This document shows positions 46,479-53,663 of a stretch of 64,000 bases of DNA, one piece after another (position 1 is the first letter of the stretch; each line of letters begins with the position of its first letter). A program made the position numbers and the translations under genes. Origin of the DNA: Metabacillus kandeliae (lineage in GTDB: Bacteria > Bacillota > Bacilli > Bacillales > Bacillaceae). The stretch lies in contig NZ_JAJOZE010000004.1 in the NCBI RefSeq assembly GCF_021166585.1, positions 186,001 through 250,000 of the forward strand, given 5' to 3'. The notes under the pieces were generated by a model. That model did no database searches and had not been told where the DNA came from. It saw only the letters and a list, made by a program, of their open reading frames with translations.

Positions 46479-46883
46479 TTAAAGGATGCCAATTTGCACG
46501 AGAAGCGCGAGCAGGATCTGGATCATCAGCTGCAGGGATAAGGCCGCATCCGTCTGAAGAGATGTGATGGAAACGTCATGCGAGTTAATGATGATTAGTT
46601 TTCTCTTCTGGATCTGCCTTGTGAAGATACTTTGCAATAGCTGTTCTGTAACCTTTTCTGCTCTTTCGCTGTCCGCAATGGATAGATTGATGGCAAGTGC
46701 TATGGCTGTTTGAATGGCGGCTTGAAGGGAGAGCGCTGCTTCAACATTTGTCGTGACGATTGTAATGTTGCTGGAATCCTTTATATAGATATATTCCTCA
46801 GCATCCTGAATGGTTTCCTCAGCCTGTACAGCTGTTTCGGATACCTGCCCTTGTTCTTCTGCTGCGGGCTGGTTTGCAGACAA
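46479..46883 (-). CDS. cotV: Spore coat protein CotV-like
   Basis: A 134-residue paralog of CotX. An acidic N-terminus of about 30 residues is followed by two CotX/CotV domains: IYIKDSSNITIVTTNVEAAL... and KLIIINSHDVSITSLQTDAA.... Between them is a helix with SIADSERAEKVTEQLLQ, nearly the same as in CotX. I start at TTG 46883, eight nt after AAAGGAG. It is the first gene of cotV-cotW on the minus strand. Confidence 0.85.
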   Translation of the reverse strand: MSANQPAAEEQGQVSETAVQAEETIQDAEEYIYIKDSSNITIVTTNVEAALSLQAAIQTAIALAINLSIADSERAEKVTEQLLQSIFTRQIQKRKLIIINSHDVSITSLQTDAALSLQLMIQILLALLVQIGIL

Positions 46884-46957
46884 TTGATTCACTCCTTTCC
46901 CCTATAGAGATAGTTAATGCAGGACCGTTCCATTTGGAATGGGAAAAATAGAGATTC

Positions 46958-46972
46958 GAGAACCCATTTTTA
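46958..46972 (-). promoter_or_regulatory. GerE-type box upstream of cotV
   Basis: Minus strand TAAAAATGGGTTCTC, identical to the element before cotX, 75 nt upstream of the cotV start. CATTCCAAA follows 16 nt later as a possible SigK -10. Confidence 0.65.
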
Positions 46973-47011
46973 AGGCAAATATGGAATTTGCGCACAAGAG
47001 CGGTAATGGCG

Positions 47012-47039
47012 ACATATTTTGAAGGCCGCTTCATACGGT
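47012..47039 (+). promoter_or_regulatory. SigE-type promoter of yjcA
   Basis: ACATATT, 13-nt spacer, CATACGGT. This agrees with the mother-cell SigE pattern (KMATATT-N13/14-CATACANT) with two mismatches. Confidence 0.55.
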
Positions 47040-47067
47040 ATAGAGAGAAAAGGAGATGATAAGGCGG

Positions 47068-47421
47068 ATGGAAAATCACTGGTTTATGCTGACAGCCTTT
47101 TCGCTGGCCGTCTTCAGGCTGTCGAGATTAATTGTATTCGATAAAATTACCGCCTTCCTGAGAAGCCCCTTTCATCAGGAGATCGCCGTGAAAAACGAAG
47201 CAGGGGAAGAGGAGATCTACATAGAGATAAAGGGGAAGGGGCTCCAGGCCTTTATCGGGGAATTGATCAGCTGCTACTGGTGCACGGGAGTATGGTGTTC
47301 TATTATTCTTTATGTATTTTATCAGGCATGGCCTCAAGGAGCTGAACCCGTAATTTTCATCCTCGCTCTTGCAGGGCTTGGAGGAATCATTGAGGCGTGT
47401 GTTTCAAAATTATTAGATTAG
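47068..47421 (+). CDS. yjcA: YjcA-like sporulation membrane protein (DUF1360)
   Basis: A 117-residue protein with an N-terminal hydrophobic stretch (FMLTAFSLAVFRLSRLIVFD), the DUF1360 signature CYWCTGVWCSI at about residues 75-85, and a C-terminal hydrophobic segment. B. subtilis YjcA is produced during sporulation and lies beside the cot cluster. Start is uncertain between ATG 47056 and 47068; I prefer 47068, with AAAAGGAG about 12 nt upstream. Confidence 0.8.
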   Translation: MENHWFMLTAFSLAVFRLSRLIVFDKITAFLRSPFHQEIAVKNEAGEEEIYIEIKGKGLQAFIGELISCYWCTGVWCSIILYVFYQAWPQGAEPVIFILALAGLGGIIEACVSKLLD

Positions 47422-47493
47422 GACATTCGTACAGAGCGTTTGCATGCTAATCTCATAAACTGTAAAAGCTAATACAGGAAGGTGGGGAGACCG

Positions 47494-47631
47494 ATGAATT
47501 CACCTAAATTGAATCCTGTCTCAAATCAAGCACAATCCAATCAAGGCACCACTACATTTAAAAAAGCACCGATAAAGAAAAAGGGGTGCGGCTGCGGTAA
47601 AAAAACCAGCGCGCAAAGCTGGAACAGATAA
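47494..47631 (+). CDS. Small cysteine/lysine-rich protein, unknown
   Basis: A 45-residue ORF with a ribosome site (GGTGGGG, six nt before ATG) and its own terminator. The peptide is polar (NPVSNQAQSNQGTTTFKK) and then KKKGCGCGKKTSAQSW, a GCGCG core between basic runs. I do not recognise the family. The position between yjcA and yjcZ suggests a small spore-associated protein; the CGC motif could form disulfides or bind a metal. Confidence 0.65.
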   Translation: MNSPKLNPVSNQAQSNQGTTTFKKAPIKKKGCGCGKKTSAQSWNR

Positions 47632-47639
47632 AGGGTACA

Positions 47640-47677
47640 GCCTGGAAAATCAGCTGATTTTCCAGGTTTTTTTATTT
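47640..47677 (+). terminator. Terminator after the 45-codon gene
   Basis: CCTGGAAAATCAG-CTGATTTTCCAGG followed by TTTTTTTATTTT. Confidence 0.92.
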
Positions 47678-47841
47678 TAGGCTGGATGTGTCAGCCGGTA
47701 AATATGCTTCAATCAAATTTGGCTGTTTAAATAACAGGTTATTAAAAATGTGCCCAAGCTCTTTTTTTGAGGTTTGTGGCTTTTTTGAAAAAACCAGTTA
47801 GCCTGCCCACTGCATAATCTGCTCATAAAGGAGTGATTGCA

Positions 47842-48063
47842 TTGACCCGCTTAGACGAAGAGTTTGAAAAGTTTATAGGGAAATTTTTCGGCAAGCACGA
47901 TGGCATCACACGGAAAAATGACGGCTGGATGCAGAAAAGCGAAAAAGCTCTTTTGGATTTGGATAAAAACGGAACAGCGTTCGAGAACAAAATGGATTTT
48001 ATGGCGGACAAAGTGGAAAGCTGGATTTTACAAAACCATCCTGCCCATAAAAGCAAAAAATAG
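47842..48063 (+). CDS. Hypothetical small protein in coat cluster
   Basis: A 73-residue charged, helical protein (MTRLDEEFEKFIGKFFGKHD ... DGWMQKSEKALLDLDKNG ... NHPAHKSKK). There is no membrane segment or cysteine. I start at TTG 47842 with AAAGGAG eight nt upstream. I do not recognise it. It lies between two sporulation genes, so a spore role is a guess from context only. Confidence 0.6.
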   Translation: MTRLDEEFEKFIGKFFGKHDGITRKNDGWMQKSEKALLDLDKNGTAFENKMDFMADKVESWILQNHPAHKSKK

Positions 48064-48097
48064 GATAATTTCCGCTCATGCCCTATGTGTTTGTCCA

Positions 48098-48126
48098 TAC
48101 CCATCTGTATTCCATGACATATGTTG
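48098..48126 (+). promoter_or_regulatory. SigK-type promoter of yjcZ
   Basis: TACC (48098-48101), 16-nt spacer, CATATGTTG (48118-48126): same spacing and same -10 sequence as the cotY promoter. Confidence 0.5.
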
Positions 48127-48159
48127 TTAAGGAAAGATGGAAAGGGAGGTGCTTAGCAC

Positions 48160-48288
48160 ATGGGTTACGGATACGGTTGTGGCGGTTACGGCGGCGGTTA
48201 CGGCGGCGGCTACTATGGTTCAACTTTCGTATTGATCGTTGTATTGTTCATCCTTTTGATTATCGTAGGTGCATCTTTCTACAACTAA
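48160..48288 (+). CDS. yjcZ: YjcZ-family small sporulation membrane protein
   Basis: A 42-residue protein: a glycine/tyrosine-rich N-terminus ([20 protein letters not shown]), then a single membrane helix ([20 protein letters not shown]) and YN. This is the tiny YjcZ/TIGR01732 family found in spore-formers. AGGGAGGTG precedes the ATG. The family is expressed late in sporulation; its job is unknown. A terminator follows at 48325-48354. Confidence 0.85.
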   Translation: MGYGYGCGGYGGGYGGGYYGSTFVLIVVLFILLIIVGASFYN

Positions 48289-48324
48289 TGCTTTTCCCTC
48301 CTTCAATGTTTGTAGAAATATGAG

Positions 48325-48354
48325 AGTGCGGGCTGAAATGCCCGCACTTTTCTA
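48325..48354 (+). terminator. Terminator after yjcZ
   Basis: AGTGCGGGC-loop-GCCCGCACTTTTCT. Confidence 0.85.
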
Positions 48355-48376
48355 TTTTTAAGAGCGATAATCAGTG

Positions 48377-48409
48377 CCGCACACATTCTAGGCGGCTTCA
48401 TAAGATATA
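48377..48409 (+). promoter_or_regulatory. Candidate sporulation promoter of spoVIF
   Basis: CATAAGATA (48399-48407) fits the CATANNNTA -10 of SigK, with CACA-rich sequence about 15 nt upstream. GGCGGCTTCATA...TATAG is shared with the yjcA promoter (GGCCGCTTCATA...TATAG). Confidence 0.4.
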
Positions 48410-48435
48410 GCATCAAGTTAGGAGGTTTTCAAAAC

Positions 48436-48693
48436 ATGGATAATGGTTTTTTTAAAAGCCTTGAAAAGAAAACAGGCGTAAATATGAAAGAAGTCATTGA
48501 ACTGGCAAACTCCCTTCAAAACGCTAATTTTAAAGATGAGAAGACCGTCCGCGGGGTCATTAAGCGAGTTTCTCAAATTGCCAATAAACAAGTTCCAAAA
48601 GAAATGGAAGATAAGATTGTTAATTCCATTGTGAGCGGCAAAGAAAAACTGGATTTCAACACAATCTCTAAAATGATGAATAAGGGAAAATAA
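48436..48693 (+). CDS. spoVIF: Stage VI sporulation protein F
   Basis: An 85-residue protein matching SpoVIF (YjcC): FFKSLEKKTGVNMKEVIELA, then NANFKDEKTVRGVIKRVSQI and GKEKLDFNTISKMM. SpoVIF is a mother-cell regulator acting late through GerE, and needed for spore resistance. The GerE-type boxes before cotX and cotV in this window fit that pathway. TAGGAGG precedes the ATG. Confidence 0.9.
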   Translation: MDNGFFKSLEKKTGVNMKEVIELANSLQNANFKDEKTVRGVIKRVSQIANKQVPKEMEDKIVNSIVSGKEKLDFNTISKMMNKGK

Positions 48694-48736
48694 AGAACGG
48701 TGCCAATTCGAAAAAAGGATTGGCACCGTTCTTTTC
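48693..48736 (+). terminator. Terminator after spoVIF
   Basis: AAGAACGGTGCCAAT-loop-ATTGGCACCGTTCTTTTC, 15-bp stem. Confidence 0.9.
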
Positions 48737-48791
48737 AGCTATAGAGAAATCATGGTAATCTAAGTGAATATGGAAACAGAGGAGAAGCAAA

Positions 48792-49442
48792 GTGAAAAAA
48801 TATTGGGTACTGCTGATCCCGCTGATTTATGGCATACCAGGAGCTTTAATTGATTTTCGAAATAAAATGGCTGCGCCTGATTTCGGAAACAGCCACTATG
48901 TGATCGGCGAGCTTTTGAATATATGCCTGATTATCGGGACTTTATCGCTTTTTATAAGAAAAACGACTGTAAAATCAAACGTGGACTGGCTTCTGCTCGC
49001 AGTTTTTGCTTTTTATTATGTTCAGCTGTTCGGCAATACGGTCAGCTTTCCGTTTGCCTCTGTTCTTGACCATCCGTTCAGAGGGGAAAGCCTGTTTGCG
49101 GAAGGAGTGCCAGTAGCCATCAATGCGGTTCCGGCAGTACTGACAATTAAAACAATACTCGAGCCTGGGGCTGTCACTCTGCTGGTCGGAAATGCCTTAA
49201 TGCTCACTCCTATGGCTTTTTGCATGCTGTATTTCGGCTGGATGAAAAGCGCTGGGAAAACAGCAGCGGCGATGATTCTCGCCAGCATTTCAATCGAGCT
49301 CATCCAGCTGGCAGAAATGACCGTATCCTCTTTCTTTTACATAAGAGATATGAGAACAGCTGACATCGATGATGTGATCCTGAACTCGTTCAGCGGATTT
49401 CTTGGCGTATGGCTGTTTACCAAATTTCAAAAAACAGTTTAG
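48792..49442 (+). CDS. VanZ-like membrane protein
   Basis: A 216-residue integral membrane protein with five to six hydrophobic segments. The C-terminal R-x-x-D-x-x-D-x-x-x-N-x-x-G pattern (RTADIDDVILNSFSGFLGVW) and preceding SIELIQLAE are typical of VanZ-family proteins. Some relatives protect against glycopeptides, but function here is unknown. AGGAG precedes the GTG start. Its stop overlaps that of yjcD by three bases on the opposite strand. Confidence 0.75.
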   Translation: MKKYWVLLIPLIYGIPGALIDFRNKMAAPDFGNSHYVIGELLNICLIIGTLSLFIRKTTVKSNVDWLLLAVFAFYYVQLFGNTVSFPFASVLDHPFRGESLFAEGVPVAINAVPAVLTIKTILEPGAVTLLVGNALMLTPMAFCMLYFGWMKSAGKTAAAMILASISIELIQLAEMTVSSFFYIRDMRTADIDDVILNSFSGFLGVWLFTKFQKTV

Positions 49443-51706
49443 CCGGGAAGGACCGGTGACAGCAGTCTGGAAGGAGCGGCGCGCCTGCCCCGCCTGTATA
49501 GCGGAACAGACAGCAGCAGCTCTTCCTTTGCTCTTGTCATTGCGACGTATAGAAGGCGCCGTTCTTCCTCAAGGACGGAGAAATCTCCGTTTCTTGCCGC
49601 TTCAAGTGAATAGTCATGAGGAATGCTGCCGTCAACCGTTTCAAGTACGTACACATGCTTGAATTCAAGCCCCTTTGCCCTGTGAATGGTCATGAGCCTG
49701 ACGCCGTCCCCCTCCATTTTGCCGTCTTTTTTAACAGATGCAGCAAGGGCGCTCATATGGTCCGCATGCTCTAAAAGTTCTTTGGCTGTGGTGAATTTTT
49801 TGGCAATCACCTTTAAATCCTTTAAATCATCAGAACCCTTTTCCATGGCATTGCCTTCATTGCCGCGCTTTTTCAGAAAGTCGCCAAACCCCATTTTCTT
49901 CTCCACAGCTTCAATGGCTTCAACAGGAGGCTGGTCTTTCAGGGTTTTAAACAGCGGGACAATTTCCTGCAGCTTTTTTTTCTGAAAGGCGAGGACCCCG
50001 TTTGCTTTTAAAAGCGCATCAAGAACAGAACAGTCCTCCATAATTGAAATGCCTTTTACCTCTGTCAGGACGCTTTGTTTTAAGAAGAGGGAAAAAAGAA
50101 GGTCGCCGAGTGCCTGTACATCATCCGGGTTTACTGAAAGCCTTAAATAGGCAAGAAGGCTTTTTACCATTCGGCGGTCGTAAAAAGAGACGCTCTCTTT
50201 TTCCACTGTAAACGGCAGACTTGATTGGGAAAGTCTTTCAAAGATTGCCCTGCCCATCGTATGCGTCCGGTATAATACAGCGAAATCTGAAGGCTTTTCT
50301 CCGTTTGCTACCTTTTCTTTCATATCGTTTACAATCAGTGTTGCTTCCTCTTCTTCATCATAAGGAAAGAAAAACAGCGGTTTTTTCCCATTATCAAAAA
50401 AGGGATCCATCTTTTTCGCATAGCGGGTTTTATTCTGATCAATCACCTTGTTGGCTGATGCTACAATGGCGTGGCTTGACCGATAATTCGTTGAAAGATG
50501 AATGGCAGAAGAACCTGGAAAATCTTTTTCAAACTGCAGAAGGTAAGCGGGATCGCTGCCTCTGAAAGCATAGATCGACTGATCATCATCACCGACAGCA
50601 AAAACACTGGCATCCTCTCCAGCCATTTTTCTCATGATTTCATACTGAACCTTATTAATGTCCTGAAATTCATCAATAAGAAAATGCTGAAACCGGTGCT
50701 GATACTGCTCCAGTACATCTGGATTCTCTCTTAGCAAGGCAAGGCATTGCACAAGCATATCGTCAAAATCAAAGCGGCTGTTTTCCTGCTTGCTTTCTTC
50801 GTAGCGCCTGTAAAGAAAAAGGGCATCTTCCTCCCACTTATCCTGAGGCTTAATCTGGCCTGGCTCAAGCAGTGAATTTTTCCAAAAAGAAATTTGCTGC
50901 AATGCCTGATCATAGGGGAAATCCTTTTCATCAAGGCCTCTTTCCCTGCCGGCCTGCTTGATGAGCTGCTCTCTCTGCCAGTCCCATTTCAGTAAATTCC
51001 GGCCGTCCCATCTCTCTCTGTCATGGTGCATCAGCATTTTGTAAAAAATACCATGAAAGGTCCCAATAACAATCTGGTTTAATTCTTTCATCGTGAGGCC
51101 ATATAATGCAGCCATCCGTTCCTTCATTTCCTTGGCAGCTTTTACGGTAAAAGTGACAAGCATAATCGCGGAAGGGGGAACGTTTTTTTCCCTGAGCAAG
51201 TATGCAGCCCTTGCCGTCAGTGTTCTCGTTTTTCCGCTGCCGGCGCCTGCCAGCACCAGAACGGATTGTTCCTCTGCTTTTACCGCCTGATATTGAGCCC
51301 TGTTCATGGTGATGCCCTTCATCACTTCCAAAGAAGGCTCATTTGCTTGCTGAAAGCTATCCAGCACCTTTGCCTGGCGAGGCCCTTTCCACTTAGGGGA
51401 GGGGGTTTGTGAGCCGTCTGAAATGGAGCGGCTTTGCGGAAGCTTAAATCCCCCGGCTGCAGCTTCCCGGGTATTGTCCTTTTGCTTTAAAAGGGATTGG
51501 CTTTTTGCTTCACAATTTTCATCTGTAACGGAACCTGTATGTATAAACATTGGCGGCTTTGTAATGCTCATCAAGAGCTTCAGCAGACGGCCGCACACGG
51601 GGCAAATCAGCTTTCCCTTTTGACCGAGCTCATATATGCGCTGATACTCTTCTCTGGGCAGAACATGTAAATTAATCAGGTGTTCCTGATGCTTGGCTAA
51701 AAACAT
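49439..51706 (-). CDS. yjcD: UvrD/Rep-family DNA helicase YjcD with N-terminal zinc-finger-like motif
   Basis: A 755-residue superfamily-1A helicase. Walker A is GAGSGKT (about 154-160); other motifs are QSIYAFRGSD (with GDDDQ), LSTNYRSSH, TIHRAKGLEF and LLYVAMTRAKEELLLS. DNA repair or replication-restart roles are known for relatives. The first 70 residues are extra and carry CPVCG (Cys35, Cys38), His56 and Cys65, spaced like CoiA. I start at the ATG at 51706, nine nt after GGGAG; a TTG three codons earlier overlaps that site. There is no terminator between it and the converging VanZ-like gene. Confidence 0.88.
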   Translation of the reverse strand: MFLAKHQEHLINLHVLPREEYQRIYELGQKGKLICPVCGRLLKLLMSITKPPMFIHTGSVTDENCEAKSQSLLKQKDNTREAAAGGFKLPQSRSISDGSQTPSPKWKGPRQAKVLDSFQQANEPSLEVMKGITMNRAQYQAVKAEEQSVLVLAGAGSGKTRTLTARAAYLLREKNVPPSAIMLVTFTVKAAKEMKERMAALYGLTMKELNQIVIGTFHGIFYKMLMHHDRERWDGRNLLKWDWQREQLIKQAGRERGLDEKDFPYDQALQQISFWKNSLLEPGQIKPQDKWEEDALFLYRRYEESKQENSRFDFDDMLVQCLALLRENPDVLEQYQHRFQHFLIDEFQDINKVQYEIMRKMAGEDASVFAVGDDDQSIYAFRGSDPAYLLQFEKDFPGSSAIHLSTNYRSSHAIVASANKVIDQNKTRYAKKMDPFFDNGKKPLFFFPYDEEEEATLIVNDMKEKVANGEKPSDFAVLYRTHTMGRAIFERLSQSSLPFTVEKESVSFYDRRMVKSLLAYLRLSVNPDDVQALGDLLFSLFLKQSVLTEVKGISIMEDCSVLDALLKANGVLAFQKKKLQEIVPLFKTLKDQPPVEAIEAVEKKMGFGDFLKKRGNEGNAMEKGSDDLKDLKVIAKKFTTAKELLEHADHMSALAASVKKDGKMEGDGVRLMTIHRAKGLEFKHVYVLETVDGSIPHDYSLEAARNGDFSVLEEERRLLYVAMTRAKEELLLSVPLYRRGRRAAPSRLLSPVLPG

Positions 51707-51877
51707 TGGAGTCAACTCCCATAAATTTCCGAATTAAAGCGTATCTATTTATCAAACCCATTTTCAAGGCAGATCGTTAAAAAGAGACAAGTATAATCTT
51801 AGCAAAATGCAGCTGAAAGGAAAAGAAGGTTTTGGCAGTATGGCTGCCGGGTAAATTTTAAAAAAGGGAGTGTGATC

Positions 51878-52132
51878 ATGATGAGCCTAGTTGCGCCTAT
51901 TCAAATGGATCAATACATACAATACGCCAACCGCACGGCGAATGAAAAGCACGACTACGCCTCTATTTCTAAAATATCCAAAGTACAGCTGAACAGCGAA
52001 CAGCTGGAAAGAGAACGCAAAGAAGATTCAAGTAAATTCTCAAACATTCTGGCAAGCATGAAAAGAAAGCAGGAAAAAAACCTTCCGCCTGACATAACAG
52101 GGAAAGGCTTTATCATTCACGAAACAGTGTAA
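51878..52132 (+). CDS. Hypothetical small protein
   Basis: An 84-residue polar protein starting MMSLVAPIQMDQYIQYANRT, with a central charged helix (KVQLNSEQLERERKEDSSKF, then ASMKRKQEKN). GGGAG lies seven nt before the ATG at 51878. I do not recognise it. The length, abundant Q/E/K and lack of hydrophobic core suggest a partly disordered or coiled-coil protein. It lies 60 nt before csaA on the same strand. Confidence 0.6.
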   Translation: MMSLVAPIQMDQYIQYANRTANEKHDYASISKISKVQLNSEQLERERKEDSSKFSNILASMKRKQEKNLPPDITGKGFIIHETV

Positions 52133-52192
52133 GTAAATAAGTCTGAAGATTCACATAATACTTTAAAAGCAGGAATAAAGGAGCAGAAGAGA

Positions 52193-52525
52193 TTGGCAGA
52201 GATCAAAGACTTTTTAAAATTGGACATCCGCATTGGTACAGTCATTAAAGCGGAATCTTTTCCTGAAGCAAGAATTCCTGCCATAAAAATGACGATCGAT
52301 TTTGGAGAAAACATCGGGAGAAAACAATCAAGCGCGCAAATAACGAACAGATACACACCTGAAAAAATGCTTGGAAAACAAGTGGCAGCCGTTGTAAATT
52401 TTCCTCCGAGAAGAATCGCCGGATATGTATCAGAAGTGCTGGTGCTCGGCGGTGTGCCGGAAAAAGGGGACGTTATTCTTCTTGCTCCTGATGAAAAAGT
52501 GCCTGACGGGACGCCAATTTCCTAA
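52193..52525 (+). CDS. csaA: CsaA-like export chaperone
   Basis: A 110-residue OB-fold, tRNA-binding-domain protein. The conserved DFLKLDIRIGTVIKAE and SAQITNRYTPEKMLGKQVAA, then VVNFPPRRIAGYVSEVLVLG, match CsaA, which binds preproteins and SecA in B. subtilis. Similarity to the C-terminal domain of methionyl-tRNA synthetase is expected. The start is TTG with AAAGGAG upstream. Confidence 0.92.
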   Translation: MAEIKDFLKLDIRIGTVIKAESFPEARIPAIKMTIDFGENIGRKQSSAQITNRYTPEKMLGKQVAAVVNFPPRRIAGYVSEVLVLGGVPEKGDVILLAPDEKVPDGTPIS

Positions 52526-52548
52526 AAACGCTCCTCTTGAGCGTTTTT
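52524..52548. terminator. Bidirectional terminator csaA / DUF421 gene
   Basis: AAAAACGCTC-loop-GAGCGTTTTT between converging stops. Confidence 0.8.
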
Positions 52549-53227
52549 ACTTTTCCATTTTTTGAACAAACAGCCCTGAACCCTTTCGCCAATCCGCAAA
52601 AAACACATCCCGGTAAGAACCAATATCGAGCCCCGCCAGTTCAGCCGCAAGCCACTCCTCAGACAGCCCAGCCTCTTTTAAATTATCCCTTTGCAGCTCA
52701 CCGTCCAATATAAGTGTAAAAGGAAGTATCGGATCAGACGCCTGAAAAGAAAAATCACTCCGAACAGGATAATCATACTTTGCTTTTTTCATTATGCTGA
52801 TGCTGCCGTCTGTTTCAAGAATCGCATATTGAATTTCCCTTAATGAAAACACACCTTTCGCCCGGGCCATATGCTGCACTTGATTAATATCGATTTTCTC
52901 CTTTTTCATCTCGCTCTTAATCAAATGGCCTTCCCTAATAATGACCGTCGGCCTGCCTTCCAAAATCTTTCTCGATTTATTAAATTTCTGTGTAATCCAT
53001 TCCACCAAAAAAATGAGAAGACCCCAGACAACAATAGCAAACAAAATCTCAGTCAGCCCAATATCTTTATCAAAAACAGCGTTCCCTACAAGCTCCCCGA
53101 GCACAAGCGCTGAAATAAAATCAAATGTCGTTATTTGCGTAATCTGCGTTTTTCCTAGGAATCTTGAGATCAGAAACAAGCAAATAAAGCCAAGAACCAG
53201 TTCAACTGCAATTCTAAAAAAATCCAT
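52547..53227 (-). CDS. DUF421/YetF-family membrane protein
   Basis: A 226-residue protein with three N-terminal membrane helices (about 5-80; ISALVLGELVGNAVFD is a family hallmark) and a cytosolic domain with GRPTVIIREGHLIKSEMKKE and VFSLREIQYAILETDGSIS, typical of DUF421 proteins (YetF/YdfR/YkjA). Members are linked to spore germination in some Bacillus species; the mechanism is unknown. ATG at 53227 after CAGGTGA. Confidence 0.85.
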   Translation of the reverse strand: MDFFRIAVELVLGFICLFLISRFLGKTQITQITTFDFISALVLGELVGNAVFDKDIGLTEILFAIVVWGLLIFLVEWITQKFNKSRKILEGRPTVIIREGHLIKSEMKKEKIDINQVQHMARAKGVFSLREIQYAILETDGSISIMKKAKYDYPVRSDFSFQASDPILPFTLILDGELQRDNLKEAGLSEEWLAAELAGLDIGSYRDVFFADWRKGSGLFVQKMEK

Positions 53228-53329
53228 TGTTATCACCTGCTCTTAGCGTTTGCTTTACTGGGTGATTTAATCCGGATAATTTTAGAGGAGGGAAGGAAAA
53301 AATTTTCGCGAAGGTTGGGTAGGGTGAAA

Positions 53330-53662
53330 TTTGTTGGGGGTGGTGAAAAGTCTCTGGCCCCTTGAGCAGGGGGGAGCCTGGCCCCAGTTGCGGTGACGTA
53401 ATGGGGGACAGAGGCAGGAACCTTGCATTCTTACTTATGTAACGGTTTCAGAATAGAGGGTCAGGCCTTTTATACAGTGCAGAGGTGGGGGACAGGGACC
53501 TGCATGCCGTCCCCTGTCCCGCTGTGCTTTACCGTAACAGGGGACAGGGGCAGTATGCTGTAAACCTTTTTTTAACTAGTTTCTTTATGTTAGGTGACAG
53601 GTCTTTAGTCTGGCAGCGCAGTGGGGGACAGGCGCCTCTTTATAAGGGGGACAGAGACCTCA
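53330..53662. repeat. Repeat family C block (GGGGACAG-rich), copy C2
   Basis: This gene-free gap is filled with GGGGACAG-type units (near 53412, 53489, 53540, 53622 and 53649) interspersed with CTGGCCCC and GGTCAGGCC. CCCCTGTCCC pairs with GGGACAGGGG across 53512-53551. The style is the same as the block after yjbA (12765-13100). Confidence 0.65.
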
Positions 53663-53663
53663 A

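Noticed and set aside
51753-51769. GerE-like AAATGGGTTTG upstream of yjcD
   Set aside because: Lacks the final two pyrimidines of the consensus; no sporulation link for this helicase is evident, so a chance match is likely.
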